Shown here: positions 13,301 through 28,300 of the stretch, piece by piece
Layout: each line of letters begins with the position of its first letter
Numbering within the stretch: the first letter of the stretch is position 1
NCBI RefSeq assembly: GCF_000315625.1
Contig: NW_005434649.1
Coordinates: forward strand, 442,936-506,935
Length of the DNA: 64,000 nucleotides
DNA from: Guillardia theta CCMP2712
Lineage: Eukaryota > Cryptophyceae > Pyrenomonadales > Geminigeraceae
Direction of reading: 5' to 3'
Notes under the pieces: model-generated
The model's database searches: none
Told to the model about the DNA's origin: nothing
What the model saw: the letters and a program-made list of their open reading frames with translations, nothing else
Program-made: the position numbers and the translations under genes

Positions 13301-16300
13301 TCTAGATGCACCGTCACTGTCCAAGGACCGTTGTTGAGGACAGCGGGCGGCTCGCAGATGATGCTCGTCCGCTCGGCTTGGAGGACTGCACAGCTCTGAC
13401 TGCCGATGTTGACCGATGGGATGAATCCCTCCTGTGCGAAGTGGTTGCCAACGATGGTGATCTGACTCTGATCGACAAGGTCGAGGCGGGGCGGCTGGAT
13501 GGAGGAGACGTGGGGCAACTCGAGATAGGTGTAGTTCACTAAGGAAGGGATGGTGGACAGGCCTGCAACGGTAACCGACACTTGTAATTCCCTTCCTCCT
13601 CCTGGTGCCGTCTGGCATGCGATGGAAGAATCAGACTGCCACTGCACTTGCAAGCATGAGGTACCGCCGATGGTCGCCGACAGTTGATGAAGGTCGTCAA
13701 CACCGAAGTTGCTCCCGATGAAGGTAACAAATTTGTAACCTTCCACCGACCCGTAGACAGGCTGCAAGCGACGGACCAGAGGGGCGTCGTAGGAGAAGAA
13801 GACTGGTCGGTAGCAGGAGGCGTTCAGGCCAGAGGAGTTGAGAGCCAAGGTCAGCTCATGGTGTTTGCCTATCCCAGCACCGACTGTACAGGAGATGCTC
13901 GTAGTTGAGATCCAGGTCAAAGGTGAGCAGACAGTTTCGCCGATGCTATACTTCAATCCTCCTGTCTCAGCCGTGTCTGACTCTGCAAAGTAATCTCCTA
14001 GAAGGTTCACAGAGAAATTTCCCCTTGCGGGTCCATGATTAGGATCCAGACCGAATACGTAGGGGGTTTCATAGGTGAAGGAATGGGTCAGACTAGAGTT
14101 GTGATCTTCGATGTTGATCTCAACCTTCACGGACTTTCCTGTTCCAGGTGTTACCTTGCAGAAGATTGATGTGTCTGAGACGAACGTTGTTGAGATGCAA
14201 CGTGTCGAGCCAACGAACGCTTCGATCCCTGGCTCAAAGTACGATCCAACGATGTCGACGACTGTAGATCGAGCAATCTCCAATGTCTCGTTGCACTCTG
14301 CATGGGCCTGAACGGACTCGATCGACGGCAGCCGGTAAACCTGACCGACGAAGCTGCCAGTCAGCTGCGCGACATCAACACGAACGCTGCTCTTAGCATG
14401 GAAGGGACCCTGTCTAGCAGGAATGTGCGCCGCCATCGCTGAATCTGATATCCAGAATGTCTGGATCGGCTGCCCTTCTATGGAGGCCGTTGCCGAGTAG
14501 TCGCTGTACCCAAACCACCGACCGAAGATGGTGCTTGAGGACTGGTTGCGTGGGTCAGCCTTCGGGCTGAGGTAGTTGATCTCAGGAGGCAGGTAGCTGA
14601 AAGTTTTCTCGGATGTAGCCGACTGCAGGTAGACAAAGGTAGTCACAGTCAGGTTCGCTCCCACCCCAGGTGGGATGTACGCCAGGATAGACGAGTCCGA
14701 CGTCCAAACAGCCCGAGCAGACTGAGTTTCCCCGACTTGCACGCGGACCTCCGTCTCCGAGAAGCCGAAGTTCTGACCGTTCACTACCAGCAACCCGACA
14801 GCTGGGACGGTCAGGTTGTCAAACTCCAGGGAGGACACATTCCAAGAGACGTTGACACTATGAATGACAGGAGGAGCAAGGTACGTGAAGTTGTGGGTGC
14901 AAATTGACTCGTCCTCTCCCACCTTGACCGACAGACAATTTGATCCCACCCCGGCAGGCACATGGCAGCTCAGCGAAGAGTCCGAGGTCCAGACGCTTAA
15001 GGAGCAGGCAGACGGTCCAACGAAGGCTCTTGCAGAGTAGTCTGCGGCTCCAAAGTACTTGCCATGGACAGCCACGTAGGGGAGAGTTCCATTCTGGTAG
15101 GATGGGGCCAGGTTGGAAACTTGAGGGTTCAAGTAGGAGTAGGAGAAGTTGGTGTTGAACGAACTCTGGGCTATGCCGAGGAGCACCGGGTGCCCCTTGC
15201 CGATGCCGGGGCTGACTAGGACCTCAAGGGCAGAGTCTGAGACCCATCGGGTGGTCTCGGCGACCGTTGAGCCGACGATGGCGACATGGCTCCAGGCAGC
15301 GCTGGACCCGAAGTTCTCACCTGTGAGGTTGAGACGGAACTCGCTGACGTGGAGGGAGGAGAAGACTGGCTCGTCGTAGCTGAACCACGGGACAACTTCC
15401 GTCCAAGCTGAGTTGACGTAGAACTGCGACTTGACGTCTCGCCCGAACCCAGGAGGAGTCTTGCAGGTCAGGGCGTGCTCGGAGAACCAGTATAGATCTG
15501 TACACTCCCTGCCTCCAAGGAGAACTGTGTAGTTCCTCTGGGCATTGCAAGCTCCTGACCCCGAGGCGCATTTGAGATTCATCCCCCCAATGGTGATGAG
15601 CGTCCCCCCCGTTGCTGGGCCATTGGCCGGGGTCAGCTGGGAAATCCTCGAGTCGACGTTCTTGATGGAGAAGGCCTTGCTGACAAACTTTTTCCTCACT
15701 AGGTACTCGTTCTCCAGGACTGTCAGGTTGACGTTGACCAGGATGTCTCCAGCTGTGTAGACATGGTCTAGGATGACCCCGTCGAAGATCACGAACGGCT
15801 CTGACTCGCCATGGTACCAGTGGAACTCGCCGTGGATCACGGTGGCTTCATAGGAAATCGTGTACGTGCCGGAGATAAATCCGTCCGTCCCCTCATTCCT
15901 GAGGATCGAGATCAGGATGTTGTCTCCCTCGACAGGTTGCGAAGGGACTGAGAGGTCCAACGACGCGCCCAATGCGTTGCTATGTAGCATCCAACGTGCG
16001 ACCAGGGACCTCTGCACCACCTTGCGCTCCTGTTCCGACAGTAAGTCATCGATCAGAACAACCTCCGCTATGTCGCCATGGAAGTAGTCTCGGGCCTCAG
16101 GGTGCAGTTGAGCATCCACCACGTGGGTCCCTCGACCCCCCAGGGTCACGTTGATCGTCGATGACAGCGGCATGCGGTGCAAGAACGAGCTGTCGACACT
16201 CGGCTGCTCGCGCCCGTCTAACCAGAGCCTGACATTGGTCTCCGTCAGCTCCACTGAGATCACATGCATCTCGTCGTTGAGATCCAGCCTGTCCACCGAG

Positions 16301-19300
16301 TAGAACCCGGAGTAGTTGCCAACCACAGCCTGAATGTATCGCTCTGACCCGATGAAAATCCCAAACCCGGCCGGTGTCTCAGAGTTCGTAACGCTGTTGT
16401 CACTCAGCAGCCACCCGGGAGCGCACGCCGTTCCTCCCACCCCGAAGTCCCGAGGGCACCAGCCGTCCCGGCTGCTCCAGTCCGCGCGGAAGGCGACGAA
16501 GGCAGTGAACCGAGGCCCCTTCCTCTCAAGGTTGCTCTGGAGGATTTCGTTCACCCCATTGAAGCGAACGGTCCCGTCGACCGTCAGTGTTGGCCGCGCG
16601 ACGTCGGAAGGAGGCGAGAACGCGGCATCTCCGACGTAGGACTGCCAGGATTTGATGTAGACGACCAGCTGCTCGCCGACGTGAGACAAGGTTGTCTCAA
16701 GGTAGTTCGATACCACTTGGGTGCTCAACCAGGCGATGGGAGTATGGTTCTTGAGCCCCAGCACCCTGACCACGCTCATCTCTTGCAGCCTCTCGCAGAG
16801 AACGAGGCTCGACGCGTTCCTGTCGTCGATCAAGAAGTAGGACGGCGTCTGAGTCCCAGCCAGCTTCATTGCGACCCGGCAGGTGGGGGAGGAGTAGTTG
16901 TACGCATCCTCGACCTCGGCGCTGGTCCCAGAGAAATCAACCATCACTCTCTGGTTGAGACCGGCCCCAGCTGCTGTAGTGCAGGTGATGGAGGTACTCG
17001 AGATCCAGCTGGACTGTTGGCAGGCGGTGTTACCTATGAATGCCGTCAAATTCACGATGCTGGAACTTCCAAAGTCGCTGCCCGTGATTGAAACCGTCGA
17101 GAAACCTGAGCTCGGCCCCTGCTGGGGTTCTACCCCGGAGATGATTGGCAAGGAATAGGAGAAGTAGATCTTGTTGACGGCATCGTGGCAGTACTGCCAT
17201 GTGTCCTGACCGCCTACTATCAGCTTGACTTCAAGGTCGTGCCCGAACCCTCGAGTTGTGTTGCAGGACAAGGTGGAGTCTGCAATCACCTTCGCATCCT
17301 CGCATTGGAACGGTCCTACGAATATCTCGAAAGATACGTGTCGCAGGGCTAACAAGTTTGTCCCGTGGAAAATCAGATTCTCGCCTCCATCGGTGCGGAT
17401 TGGGGTGGACGCCTGGGGGCTGGAAGAGAGGCAGGGGTACGAGTAGTCCAAAGACGCGACGCTCTCGAACGTCAGCCTGTTGATCTCTGCGATCACCTTG
17501 AGGCCTCGCCCGAAGCCTTCGGGGGACGTGCAGAGCATGGACGTCTCTGAGGTCCAGAGGCTTGACAGGCAGGAAGTCTGTCCGATCCGGAGCGAGAACG
17601 TGTCATCGCCGGGCCTGAGATTGACTCCCGTGACGGTCACGTTCTGATCTCCCTTCGCTGCAATTGGCGATGGGTGGACGTTGGTGATGTTGGGCGCACA
17701 TTCAAAGTCGTATGCTCGTGAAAGCGTCGCGTTGCCGCCGTAGGTCTCGACGTAGACATCTACCCACCTGCCGAGACCTGGACGAACGAGGCACGAGAGC
17801 TTAGAGGGAGACATCCACGTCTGGTTGCTGCAAGGATGAAGTCCGATCAGAATGTTCTTCAAATGCTCCTCACGCTCTCCAAAGTTTCTGCCGGAGAGGG
17901 TCACGTTGACGAGTTTGTCTGTGCAAGTGGTCTTGTTCTCCGCCTTGATTCCAGTGAGCTCAGGTCTTTCGAGGAACCAGAAAGCTCTAGAGCTCTTGAG
18001 GTCAAAAGTCCCGATAGACACCGAGACAAAACCCTCTTGGATGGAGCTGGTTGCCGGGCTGCGGCAGGCCAGCGAAGAGTCTGACACCCACCCTGAACTC
18101 ATACAGGTAGTGTTGCCGATGGACAGCGACAAGTTTTGAGGGGGGCTCACGTCATAGTTGATGCCGTTGATGAGAACCGGGTAGTTGCCCGACTTGGGTC
18201 CAGCGTACGAGCTCAGCGACAAGATTTTCGGCTGGTCGAAAGAGAAAGTCGTCAAGCTGTTGTTGACGACTTGCCCGGTCACTTCAACGGATATGTCAAA
18301 CTGAGTCAGAGTCAGAGCCTGTACCCTGCAGTGGAAGCGAGTGTCAGTCCGGTCCTCAACGGTGCAGGGCGAGTTCCCAACACTTGCGACGAGATCGTCG
18401 TCGGTATCCCTGCCGAAGTTTGACCCAGACACAGTGAGGACAAGGTGGGACGTCATTCGCGGGATGTTGGTGGGATTGACAGCTGAGACAACAGGCGCAG
18501 AGTAGCTGAAGGCGACTTCTGAAGTCCCGACGTGCTTGTTCCTTGCGATGACTATCTTGCGCTCGGTTCCCGTCCCTGCAGCCATATTGCACATGATGGA
18601 AGAATCGCTAGTCCATACAAGAGTCGAGCAGCGGCTGCTCCCCACCTTGACCGTCAGGTTCATCCAACTCTCTGAACCGAAGTTCTGGCCCTTGATCGTC
18701 GTGTTGAAGTCTCCCGACGTGGGCCCGAAGTTCGGAGCGATCGAGTCGATTCGCGGCTCATCAAACGTGAACCAGTCGGCGGGAACCACGTATCTACGAC
18801 CCTCCACCACCCAGTCGAGCCCAGCAAACTCTTCCCCATGGCTAGCAAACTCCTCGACGATCGAGTCCGTGTTCTCTGCCAGATTTGCTCCGTAGATCGT
18901 CACGTTCTGGCCTACGATGGGACCATGGACGGGAACGATGGCTGTTATGATGGGCTGATTGTACGAAAACACGTTCGCAAGCACAACATCGTCTGAGACG
19001 TCGTTTCCTACTGTTACTGACAGCCCCACCCCGATCCCTCCTGAGACCCTGCAGGCTAGAGAGGTGAAGGAGATCCAATCGGAGGTGATACACTCGGTGG
19101 ACCCGACCTGAACCTTAGGGTTCAGGTTGATCACGGAGAACTGAGTACCGAAGATGGTGATGTTGACGGAGCCTGTGGTCGGAGAGTTGGCGTACCGAAC
19201 CCGCTCGATCACCATCTGAGGGCGGTAGGAGAAGGAGGAGGGCAAGGTGCCTGTTGTCTTGTCCTCGAGCAAGACGCTGACAGGCAGCAAGCTGCCACTG

Positions 19301-22300
19301 CCCTTGCGAGCGTTGCAGATGCAGGAAGTGTCGGAGTACCAAGTGCTCTCCGCACAGGCTGTGCTGCCGACAGTGATGCTGGTGTTGGTCGGGGAGAAGC
19401 CAAAGTTGGAGCCGATGACGGTGATGACCGGTGTTGTTGGCAGCCCGACGTCGTCTACTGGGATGATGCTCTGGATTACCGGGCTGTGATACTGAAAGCT
19501 TGCGTTGGCGACAGACTTGGTCCTCTTGCAGCCGAAGAAGTGGTTCTCATAGAAAGGACAGCCGACGTCGATGTGTACTTCCACAGTCTTGGAGAACTCA
19601 GTATGACCCCCCTTAGGTGACGAGGTCACGATGCTCGAGTCCGAGATCCAACGAGGAGAGTCGCACACCGTTCCTCCAATGCGAACCTCCACGTGCGAGG
19701 GCTGAGTGAAGGGGAGCTTCAAGCCGTATGTGTCGCTGTCTCCGAAGTTGCCGCCGACGATGGTGATGGTGACCCCGCCCTGAGTGGTAGAGACGCTGGG
19801 CTGGACCTGGTCGATGTACGGGACGTCGTTCTGAACCTGGATGACAGTCTGCTCAGTGTGAACGATGGAATCTGTCCACAACTCTCTCAAGTTCACTATA
19901 AGGGATCGCGAAAGTTCCCTGACCCCCATCGACCTCGTGATGAAATCAAGGTCCGGCCACGTCAGCTCCTTTGCTGCAGTGTCGCCATGAGCCCATTCAA
20001 GTTTCAGCCTCGTCAGGGTACAGCAAGCGTCTGATGCTGAGGTGTTCCTCAGCTCCAGGTAGAAGGAGGCGTATCCATCGCTCCCCCCTGTGCGGGAGAC
20101 GGAAGCAACGGGCACTTGGCTGACGTCCTTGACAATGCTCATCCTGGCAAAGTTGATCCAAGTGAAGGTAAAGTTGCCCCCAAACCCGGGGGGGCTGCAG
20201 AGGGACGGACGCCATCGGATGCAGAGGGCACGGAACACCCTGTCCCGATTCTGCTCGCTCAAGGCCTCCTTGTACATAACGATCTCACCCAAGTCCCCGT
20301 GAAAGTAGGCCTTGTCCGCATCGGAGAAGCCAGTGCTCCTGGATCCCAGAGCCAAGGGGAGGACCGGGTTGCTGACGTCTTGGTCCTGACTGATCACCTC
20401 GGAAGAACTTAGGAAAGCCTCGTCGTAATCGAAGCCCTTGTCAAGGCTGTTGTCGACGTACAGCCGATAGAACTTGTTGGGGATCTCAAGGTTCATACTC
20501 ACAGTGAGTATGTGCCAACCGTCAGTCAACTGAGTCTGAGAAACGAGCGTGACGTCCTGTTTGGCCACAGGTCGCACCAGCTGGTTCTTGTCAATGTAGA
20601 CGCCGAACCCTCCACCAGCATACGACTTCCCGATAGGATTGTCGCTCAGCAGCCAGCCAGGGGCACAGGCAGAATCCATGCCGTAGGGAACCGCAAAGTA
20701 ACCCTCGCCAGAGACGTCCGGGTAGCTCGTGCCTGGGGGAGCCTTGACCTCGTAGTATGCGGGGTGCTCGTTTGCAACGGCTGAGACATTCGTTATGCTC
20801 ACATAGGAGAGCAAGATCCTGGTGTTGCCGCTGGGGCTGTAGATCCAGAACTGAGGGTTGGATCCTCTGGGGACGGGGAAGATATAATCGTTCTCAGACT
20901 GGATGCGCATGTAGTCGTTGCCGTCGATCCTCAGTACAGCGACTACTGGCCTTGCTACACAAACGCTTGAGGCTCCCCTTTTGCTCTGGGCGGCCCTGAA
21001 TACTACGAAGAGCGTCATCTCGTTTCTCGGGCGGTACAGCGGCTTGTTGGAGAGCATTCGATCGTTCATCCCGTCAAAGCGCAAGAAGCCATCCTTGTAC
21101 TGGGGTCGCTGGACGATAGAGTCCTGCAAGAAGGTGAACGGGTCCTCGGTTGCCGTCGTTCCCGAAGTGAATCTTGGCTTCCACTCCTTCACGTACTGCA
21201 CCTGACTTAGTGAGCCCTCCCTCTTCACCGTGGAGGATCGCCTGGGATCGAGCCATATGAGCGGCTGGGGGAAGCTGAACCCGAACTGGTTCACCAGCCC
21301 CGTCCCGCTGTAGTTGAGAGCGTTAGGAAGCGTGCTGCTCTGTCCATCGACATCAACTCGGATTGACAAGCCGTCGACAAGCTCAGCCTGCGGGAGGACG
21401 CAGGTGATAGAGGTCGAGGCCACCCAGAACGTCTGTGTGCACCTTGTAGCCTCTACGTAGCCAACAGGGGTCGGATCCTTGAATCCGAAGTTGTTTCCGT
21501 TGATGGTGATGGTGTTGCCGGGGGTTAAGATCTCATGGTCGGGCTCTATGGCAGTAATCGTCGGGGCAGGCAGGTAAGAGAAGGCCTGGAAGATCGTTGC
21601 AAAGGAGCCCAAGACCTCGACGCTTACTGACAGGTCCTGTCCGCTCCCAGGGCCCACCAGGCAAGATACCGATGTGTCTGACGACCATGCAGCGTCCAAG
21701 GCCAGAGTGTTGCCGACACGACAAGTGAATCCTCCGTTCACATACTGCTTCTGAGCGTTGTTGTAGATCGAAAACGCCTTGCCCAACACAGTCACGTTCG
21801 CCCCTCCTGTCTGCAGGTACGTTCCCGAGTACTGCAACGCAGTCACCTGAGGGTTTCGGAGATACTGGAAGGCGACATCCCCCGCGTTGGAGGGAACCGA
21901 GTCGATGTTGAGGTGCATCGGCAAGTTTTGACCGCTTCCTGGTTGGAGGGAGCACAATAGCGACGAGTCTGAGATCCAGTCGAGTCCCTTTTGGGCCACG
22001 TTGCTCGGCTTCAAGCAGCTGATTCCTCCGAAGTCTCCGACCACCTCCTGCGGCTCCGCAGTCCCAAAGTTGTTACCCAGCACAGTGAGCATAGGCACTC
22101 CTCCGATGGACCCGTAGGCTGGTTTCAGGCTCGAGACGACGGCTAGGTCGAAGGAGAAGGCATGGTCCGAGAAGTTGCTCAGAATGGAACCCACGGAGAC
22201 CTGCGGGTAAAAGAACTGGTTGCCAGAGACATCTGGAGGGAGCAGGCAGCCCATCGACGTATCAGACGTCCAGCTACTGCACTCGGTCACCTGCGACCCG

Positions 22301-25300
22301 TAGACCAGGGACTGGTTCCCTTGCTCTGGGCCGAACCCTTGCCCTAGAAGGGTGATAACAGCATCGTTGATGACAGGAGCGTTGCTGGGATGAATATCGC
22401 TGATGGAGGAAGGGTTGTAAGACAGGAGAGGAGAAGATTTTCCCACTATCCCCCATCGTATGACGGAGATCGGAACGTGCCCAGTCCCCGCGGGAGCAAC
22501 ACAGGTTGTCGAGCTATCGCTCTTCCACTGCACCTTGGAGCACAAGGTATCGCCCACCAGGGCCCTGAAGTCTGGCGGGGCCTTGATCCCAAAGTTAGAA
22601 CCATAGACGGACACGACGCCACCCCCAGCCGGAGGCACAGAACCGGCCTGCACGTCAGTGATCTCGGGAGCATCGTAGGCGAAGCCTCCGGCTGCCGGGC
22701 TGATGGAGCCGATTAGGCCGTTGAGGTTCAGCCGGAGGTTGGAGGCGATGGAGTTCTGAGGCCCGAAGGAGCAGGAGGAGCTGGACTCGGAGATCCAGCT
22801 GGCGGAGAATGACACCTGATCACCAAGGTAGCAGTCGACCGAGTACCCAGTTGACAGGTTTGACTTGATCCCAAAGTTCGTCCCGAGGACAGTCAAAGTT
22901 ACTGGGCTGTTGGGTGTAGAGTTCCTCGGAGTCACCGCCGTCAGCGATAGTGTGTCGTAAGAGAAGATGTTGGCTGCTGACGTCCTTCCGAACGCGAAGT
23001 CCAGCTGAATTGGTATCCCCTGACCCAGGCCTGAGGGCACCGTACACAAAACGCTAGTGCTGGAGATCCAGCGGCTCGAAAGAGAGTCTTTGCCGCCTAC
23101 CTTGACTTGAGCTGAGTTGTCTGCTGTGCCGAACTGCTGGCCGATGATCGTCAGCTCGAATCCTCCGACCATCCGGCCGTTGGAGGGCTGAGACGTCGCG
23201 ATGACTGGGCTCGCCCTGTAGGAGAACTTGACGTCGCTAGACGATGACTGCTGGGCAACGGTCACTTCAACTGTCCCGCTGCCGTAGCCAAAGGGGGCGC
23301 TGCAGAGCAAGGAAGAGTCAGAAATCCACATGGTGACTAGGCAAGCTGTGGGCCCAATAGTGGCAGTCGGGGAGTAGTCCATGGCCCCAAAGTGCGAGCC
23401 GGCTACTGTGACGATGAGCTCTGTTCCAGATACTGACGATGGGAATGTGCTTGGGAAGATTTGGCTGATGGAGGGAGAGGCTGATCTAAAAGTCAGCTGG
23501 TATGAGCTTGCAATGGAGTAGAATATGGTGACGTTGGACAGGCTGACTTTAAAGGTCGCTGATGGTTGCGGAGGGGAGGGAGTTGAAAAGGCAATATACA
23601 CCTCGACAACGCTATCAGCTATGGAGATATTGTAGCGCGCCACATGGATGCTGTTCCATGTCACTGACAGGGCTGTCGTCAACACTGACGTCAACGCCTG
23701 AACGAAAGCGTCATCCTGCCCGTCCAGTCGGAGGACGTCAGTCTCGGAGAGGGAACCCACCAGCCTCATGAACGAAGTGCATCCCTGTACGTTCCCCACG
23801 CTGCAGCAGATGTCGTGCACGCCCACCATGGGAGGAACGACTATTCCCATCGATGAGTCGGACGTCCAGCTCGTCGACGTGGCGGAGCCCCCGATCGTGA
23901 CAAGGATGTCTGAACCTTTCTGACCGAAGTTCGAGCCGTAAACCCTCACGTTTGTAGAGGTCACTGTGTTCCCAGCCGACGGCTCCACCACGGTGATCTG
24001 CGGCCTTGTAAACTGGAACGGAACCTTGGCACAAGACCTTGAGTTGTTGCTGGCCAGCACGATCTGAACGAAGGCGTCGAGGAACATTTCGTGCCATGTC
24101 GGGATACTGCAGGTCACTGCCACCTCCGAGGTCGCTGTCGCCGCGGTACGCACGACCGGCAAACCCGCCTGAAGCTTAAAGTTGGCAGAGGAGAACTCAC
24201 ATGCGTAGGACACTTCCTCCCTGAAGCCTGAGCCTGTAAAAGTGATGTTTGCGCCTCCCGCAGCTGGGCCGAAGGTGGGGCTGAGAGAGTCAACCCGGAT
24301 CGAGCAGTTGAAGTTGTTTCGCACGCAGGAAGTGTTGGGACAGACGTCGCAGCTGTCGATGGGATCGAGGATGAGAACCTGAACAGTGAGCTGCTCGTTG
24401 GTTGACGGGGAGAGCTGCACAACAGTGCAATTGACACTCCGTGTTGACTGCAGGATCCCGTTGTCGATCACGTGCATGTCAAAGTATTTCCGTCCGCTCT
24501 CCCCGTGGTCCCACGACAAGCTCCCTGACACGGGCGTGAAGTCGACGAACTGGATCGCTGGCTCAATCGCGTCCGAGCAGGGGTTGTAGTTGAGCGATGC
24601 CAGATTGGCCGGCTGATCGCTAGAGCAAGTGAATTCCATGGTCATGGGGCCATCAGTACCGTCCACCCTCTCCAGCCAGATCCTGACATGGCCCTGCGAC
24701 TCTGCGACGGAGTAAGAGGAGTTGACAGACTGAAGGTGGCCGTAGGCAGGGGCTGAGGTGCATCCGGATACGTTCCACTTGAGGCAGAGGTACCTGCGGG
24801 AGTTGCGGATCTCTGCTGAATCGAGGAGGCGGTTGTAGAGGATTATGTCGCCGAGCTCGATGCTGCAGTCGTTCTGCACGTCGAAGAGGGTCGACCTTTT
24901 TAGCAGGTGCAGCTTGGCAAGGCCAGGCTGATAGTCCGTGACGGAGTGATTGGTCTCGTTCACCACCTGCCCATCGACTGCAAGCTGGACAGTTGTTAGG
25001 TTGACCGTCAGGTCGATCAGATGAATTCCGTCGCCCAAGACGCCCGACCGCAGGTCGACAGCCTGGTCCCCGAAGATGGCAGAGAGCTCGCCGTCCTGAA
25101 GTTTGAAGCCGAACCCATGCGGTGGGACAGTGTGGACATCGGTATCATCTAAGATCCAACATGAAGCATTCTGAAGCATCGATTCCAGCACGAAGAAGAT
25201 GGTGTACTCTTCAGCGATTGGCCGGAATTCGTTGGCCGCCATGTAGCTGTGATCGGCGATGGCTACCTTGGGTGGTGTTGTGACCTGACCGGAGAGGTAA

Positions 25301-28300
25301 GTCACGGTACTTGAACCTAACGAGTCAAAGGAGACGACGTGCACTGGGGAAAGTCTGCGAGAGCTCCACGAGAGGATGGAGGAGCAGGTCGACGAGTTGG
25401 TAGGATAGAAGCTTTCGTTCCAAGAGGCCCCGTACTGATCCTGGCATGCGACCGACACAGTGTCAGCGACCGATGGGTCCAACCACATCCATGGAACTGG
25501 TTTGTTCCTGTTGGTGCCCATTGTTCCGTAGATTATGTCCAGATTTAGGTTTCCCATCTCACAGAAGGCAAGATAGGCGTCGCTCGAAGAGCCGAAGTCT
25601 GGGTCAGTCAGATACCTTCCAATGGCTGCAGCTCGACCTATCGTTTCCAACCCGTTCTTGATGACCTGGCATGTCGGGGAGGAGACTTGGACGTCGATAG
25701 AACCGCTGCGCTGGAGGTGACCGGCAGGTCCCACAGCGATGGAGACGTTGACACTCTTGACGTTGTCAAACCAAACTCGGCTGACGCAGCGGATGCTGGA
25801 GTCTGACGTCCATTCCACAAGATTGCAGAGGGTCGACCCAAGGCGAATCTCCTGTTCGTCATGCTGAGATCCGAAGTTCTCTCCTCGGATGGAGATCGTC
25901 GACTGCCCAGCTACCGGCAGCAGCGGCAAGTCACTCGCGCTCTCTCCCCTTACAGACTCGATGGATGTGATGGCAGGGGGCGCGTACTTGAAGCCCTTGA
26001 ACAGCGTTCCCACGCTGTCAGCAACTTGCACTGAGACATCGAAGTCTTGCCCAGCGAGTCTGGAGAAAGAGCAGGAGACAGCTGAGTCGGACGTCCAGGA
26101 GGTGCTGACACACTCTGTACCTCCCACAAGCACACGAACGGAGGGGTCGAACACTCCAAAGTTCCTTCCAAAGAGCTTAGCCTTGCTGGCTTGATAGTCG
26201 TACTCGATTGACTGTAAGTAGGGAGCCTCGTACCTCCAGGCTCCCAGCCTCTTCACGTGGATAAGCCCACGCACCTCCAGGTCGATGTCCTGCTGCTCTG
26301 AGCCGATCCCGGGGGGAACGTAGGCGAGAATCTGACTGTCGCTGGTCCAGTCGACCGACGGGGCGCTGGTACTTCCCAGCAGGACTGCTGTAATGGTCGA
26401 ATTGAGGAGCCCAGAGCCAGTCAGGTTGAGGACTCCCTGGAAGATTCTGACCTGGGGAGGCTCTACGGTGTTGATAGCGGGCATGTCAATGAACTCAAGG
26501 GATGCCGGCCCAGTCCCCTCCACTCCATTCACCTCGACGGTGGGAGGAACGAAGCTCACGGTCTCGTCGAAGTTGACGGAGACTGTACAAGTGACCGACG
26601 TGTCTGACGCCCAGGTAACGTCCTGGCAGGGGAACTGCTGCGTGTAGACCTTGACTCCAACGTCGGTGGTTCCGAAGTTGCTGCCGAAGATGGTGACGTT
26701 GGTGTCGCCATGCCGATCGGCAAAGTTGGGGACGATGGTGGTCACCGATGGGATCGCGTACCGAAAGGAGGAAGAGCTTGCGTTGGGGAACGAGCAGTTC
26801 AATGCCAGAAGGTTGATAGCAATTCCTTTGCCTGTCCCCGGGGGGACCAGACAGCGGACTGAAGTGCTGCTGATCCAACTAACGTCCTCGCAGCGAGTCT
26901 CTCCAAGAACGATCTGGTAGTCCAGATCCCCAAAGTTGTTGCTGAAGAGAGTCAGATTCGTCCCTCCCGCTGTCGGCGCCTCGTTGCCCGAGAAGTCAAA
27001 CACTCGAGGGGTAACCAGGTGATTCGTTTCAGCACACACCCTCGGAGCTTTGCTACCAACTCGGACAGACGCGTACAGCTGCTGATCTTCTCCCGTGCAT
27101 GCAAGGCTCTCTGGAATCACGCATCTCAGCACGCTGTCGCTGACATACTGAGTATCCGAGCATTCCACGTCATCAAGGAGAACTCGAACCTTGTCGATGT
27201 CCTGGAGGGTTCCGAAGCCTCTCCCGTAGACCGTCAGGATCCCGTCAGCCAACAACTTCTGCTTCACCGAGGGGAAAGTCAGCGGGACGTCCCAGCGGAA
27301 GCATTCTGAATCGTTGTAGAAGGCGACGTTCTCCAATGTGCTGGTTGCGTTTGCCAGGGTCAAGTTGACGTTGAGACCCTCGTAGTCATAGTTGATACCA
27401 GCTGGGGAGACAAACGTCAAGCTCGAGTCCGACACCCAGGTCAGCTGAGACCCTTGCGAGCTTCCGACGGTCACCTTGCGACTGCTGTCGTTGTTGAACC
27501 ACTTGGACGTCAACCCGAAGCTCGAGCCGTAGAGCGTGAGAGGCTGGTTGCCAGTGGTGTCAAGAGAACTGTTGGGGAGCAGGTGGGAGAGAGCTGGTGC
27601 CAAGAAGGTGAACGAATTGTCTTGAGGGTAGGCATTCCAGAAGTTCTCGCCCGGCGGGAAGGTCGAGCAGTTCACTAAGAACTTGACGACTCTGTCTGAG
27701 TGGGGCCAGAAAGGAGTTTCGCACACCAGCTCGCTGTCACTGACGAAGTGTGCTGGTGAACTTGAGTCAGATTCTTGGTTTGTGAAGGAGCAGAGGAGAT
27801 CTGATCTGCAGGAGCCGAAGCCAAGACCTGAGACTGTAACATTAGCCGATCCCATCACGCTTGCCGACGCGGTTGACACCGTTGTGACGAACCGCTCGAA
27901 AGTGAAGGTTACCGAGGATGACTGCTGAGTGATGCAGATGTCGGGAGTCTCTGTAGCCGGAACATGGCAGATGAGATAGGAGGATTTCTGGTGAGAGTAG
28001 GAGATAGGAGAGGAGCTCACAAGCTTGAAGTCTGTTGTTGACTGTAAGGTCCAGACAGGTGTAGAGCAGGTGAGCGTAGATGAGTTGACGAAGGTGGCAA
28101 GAACGGACACATTGCCCCACGTGCAGGAATAACTCTTGGAGTGCAGGAGTCCCGCACCCCTCACGACAACCAACTTGCTGCCTCCAGCTGAAGAGCTCTC
28201 AGGCTCGATGGTCCTCCAGTACTCCACGACCTGCAGCACGTCGGACGCGTTTCCAGTCGGATAGAAGCTGAGGGGGCTGCGAATCTCCTGCCCTCCTTCC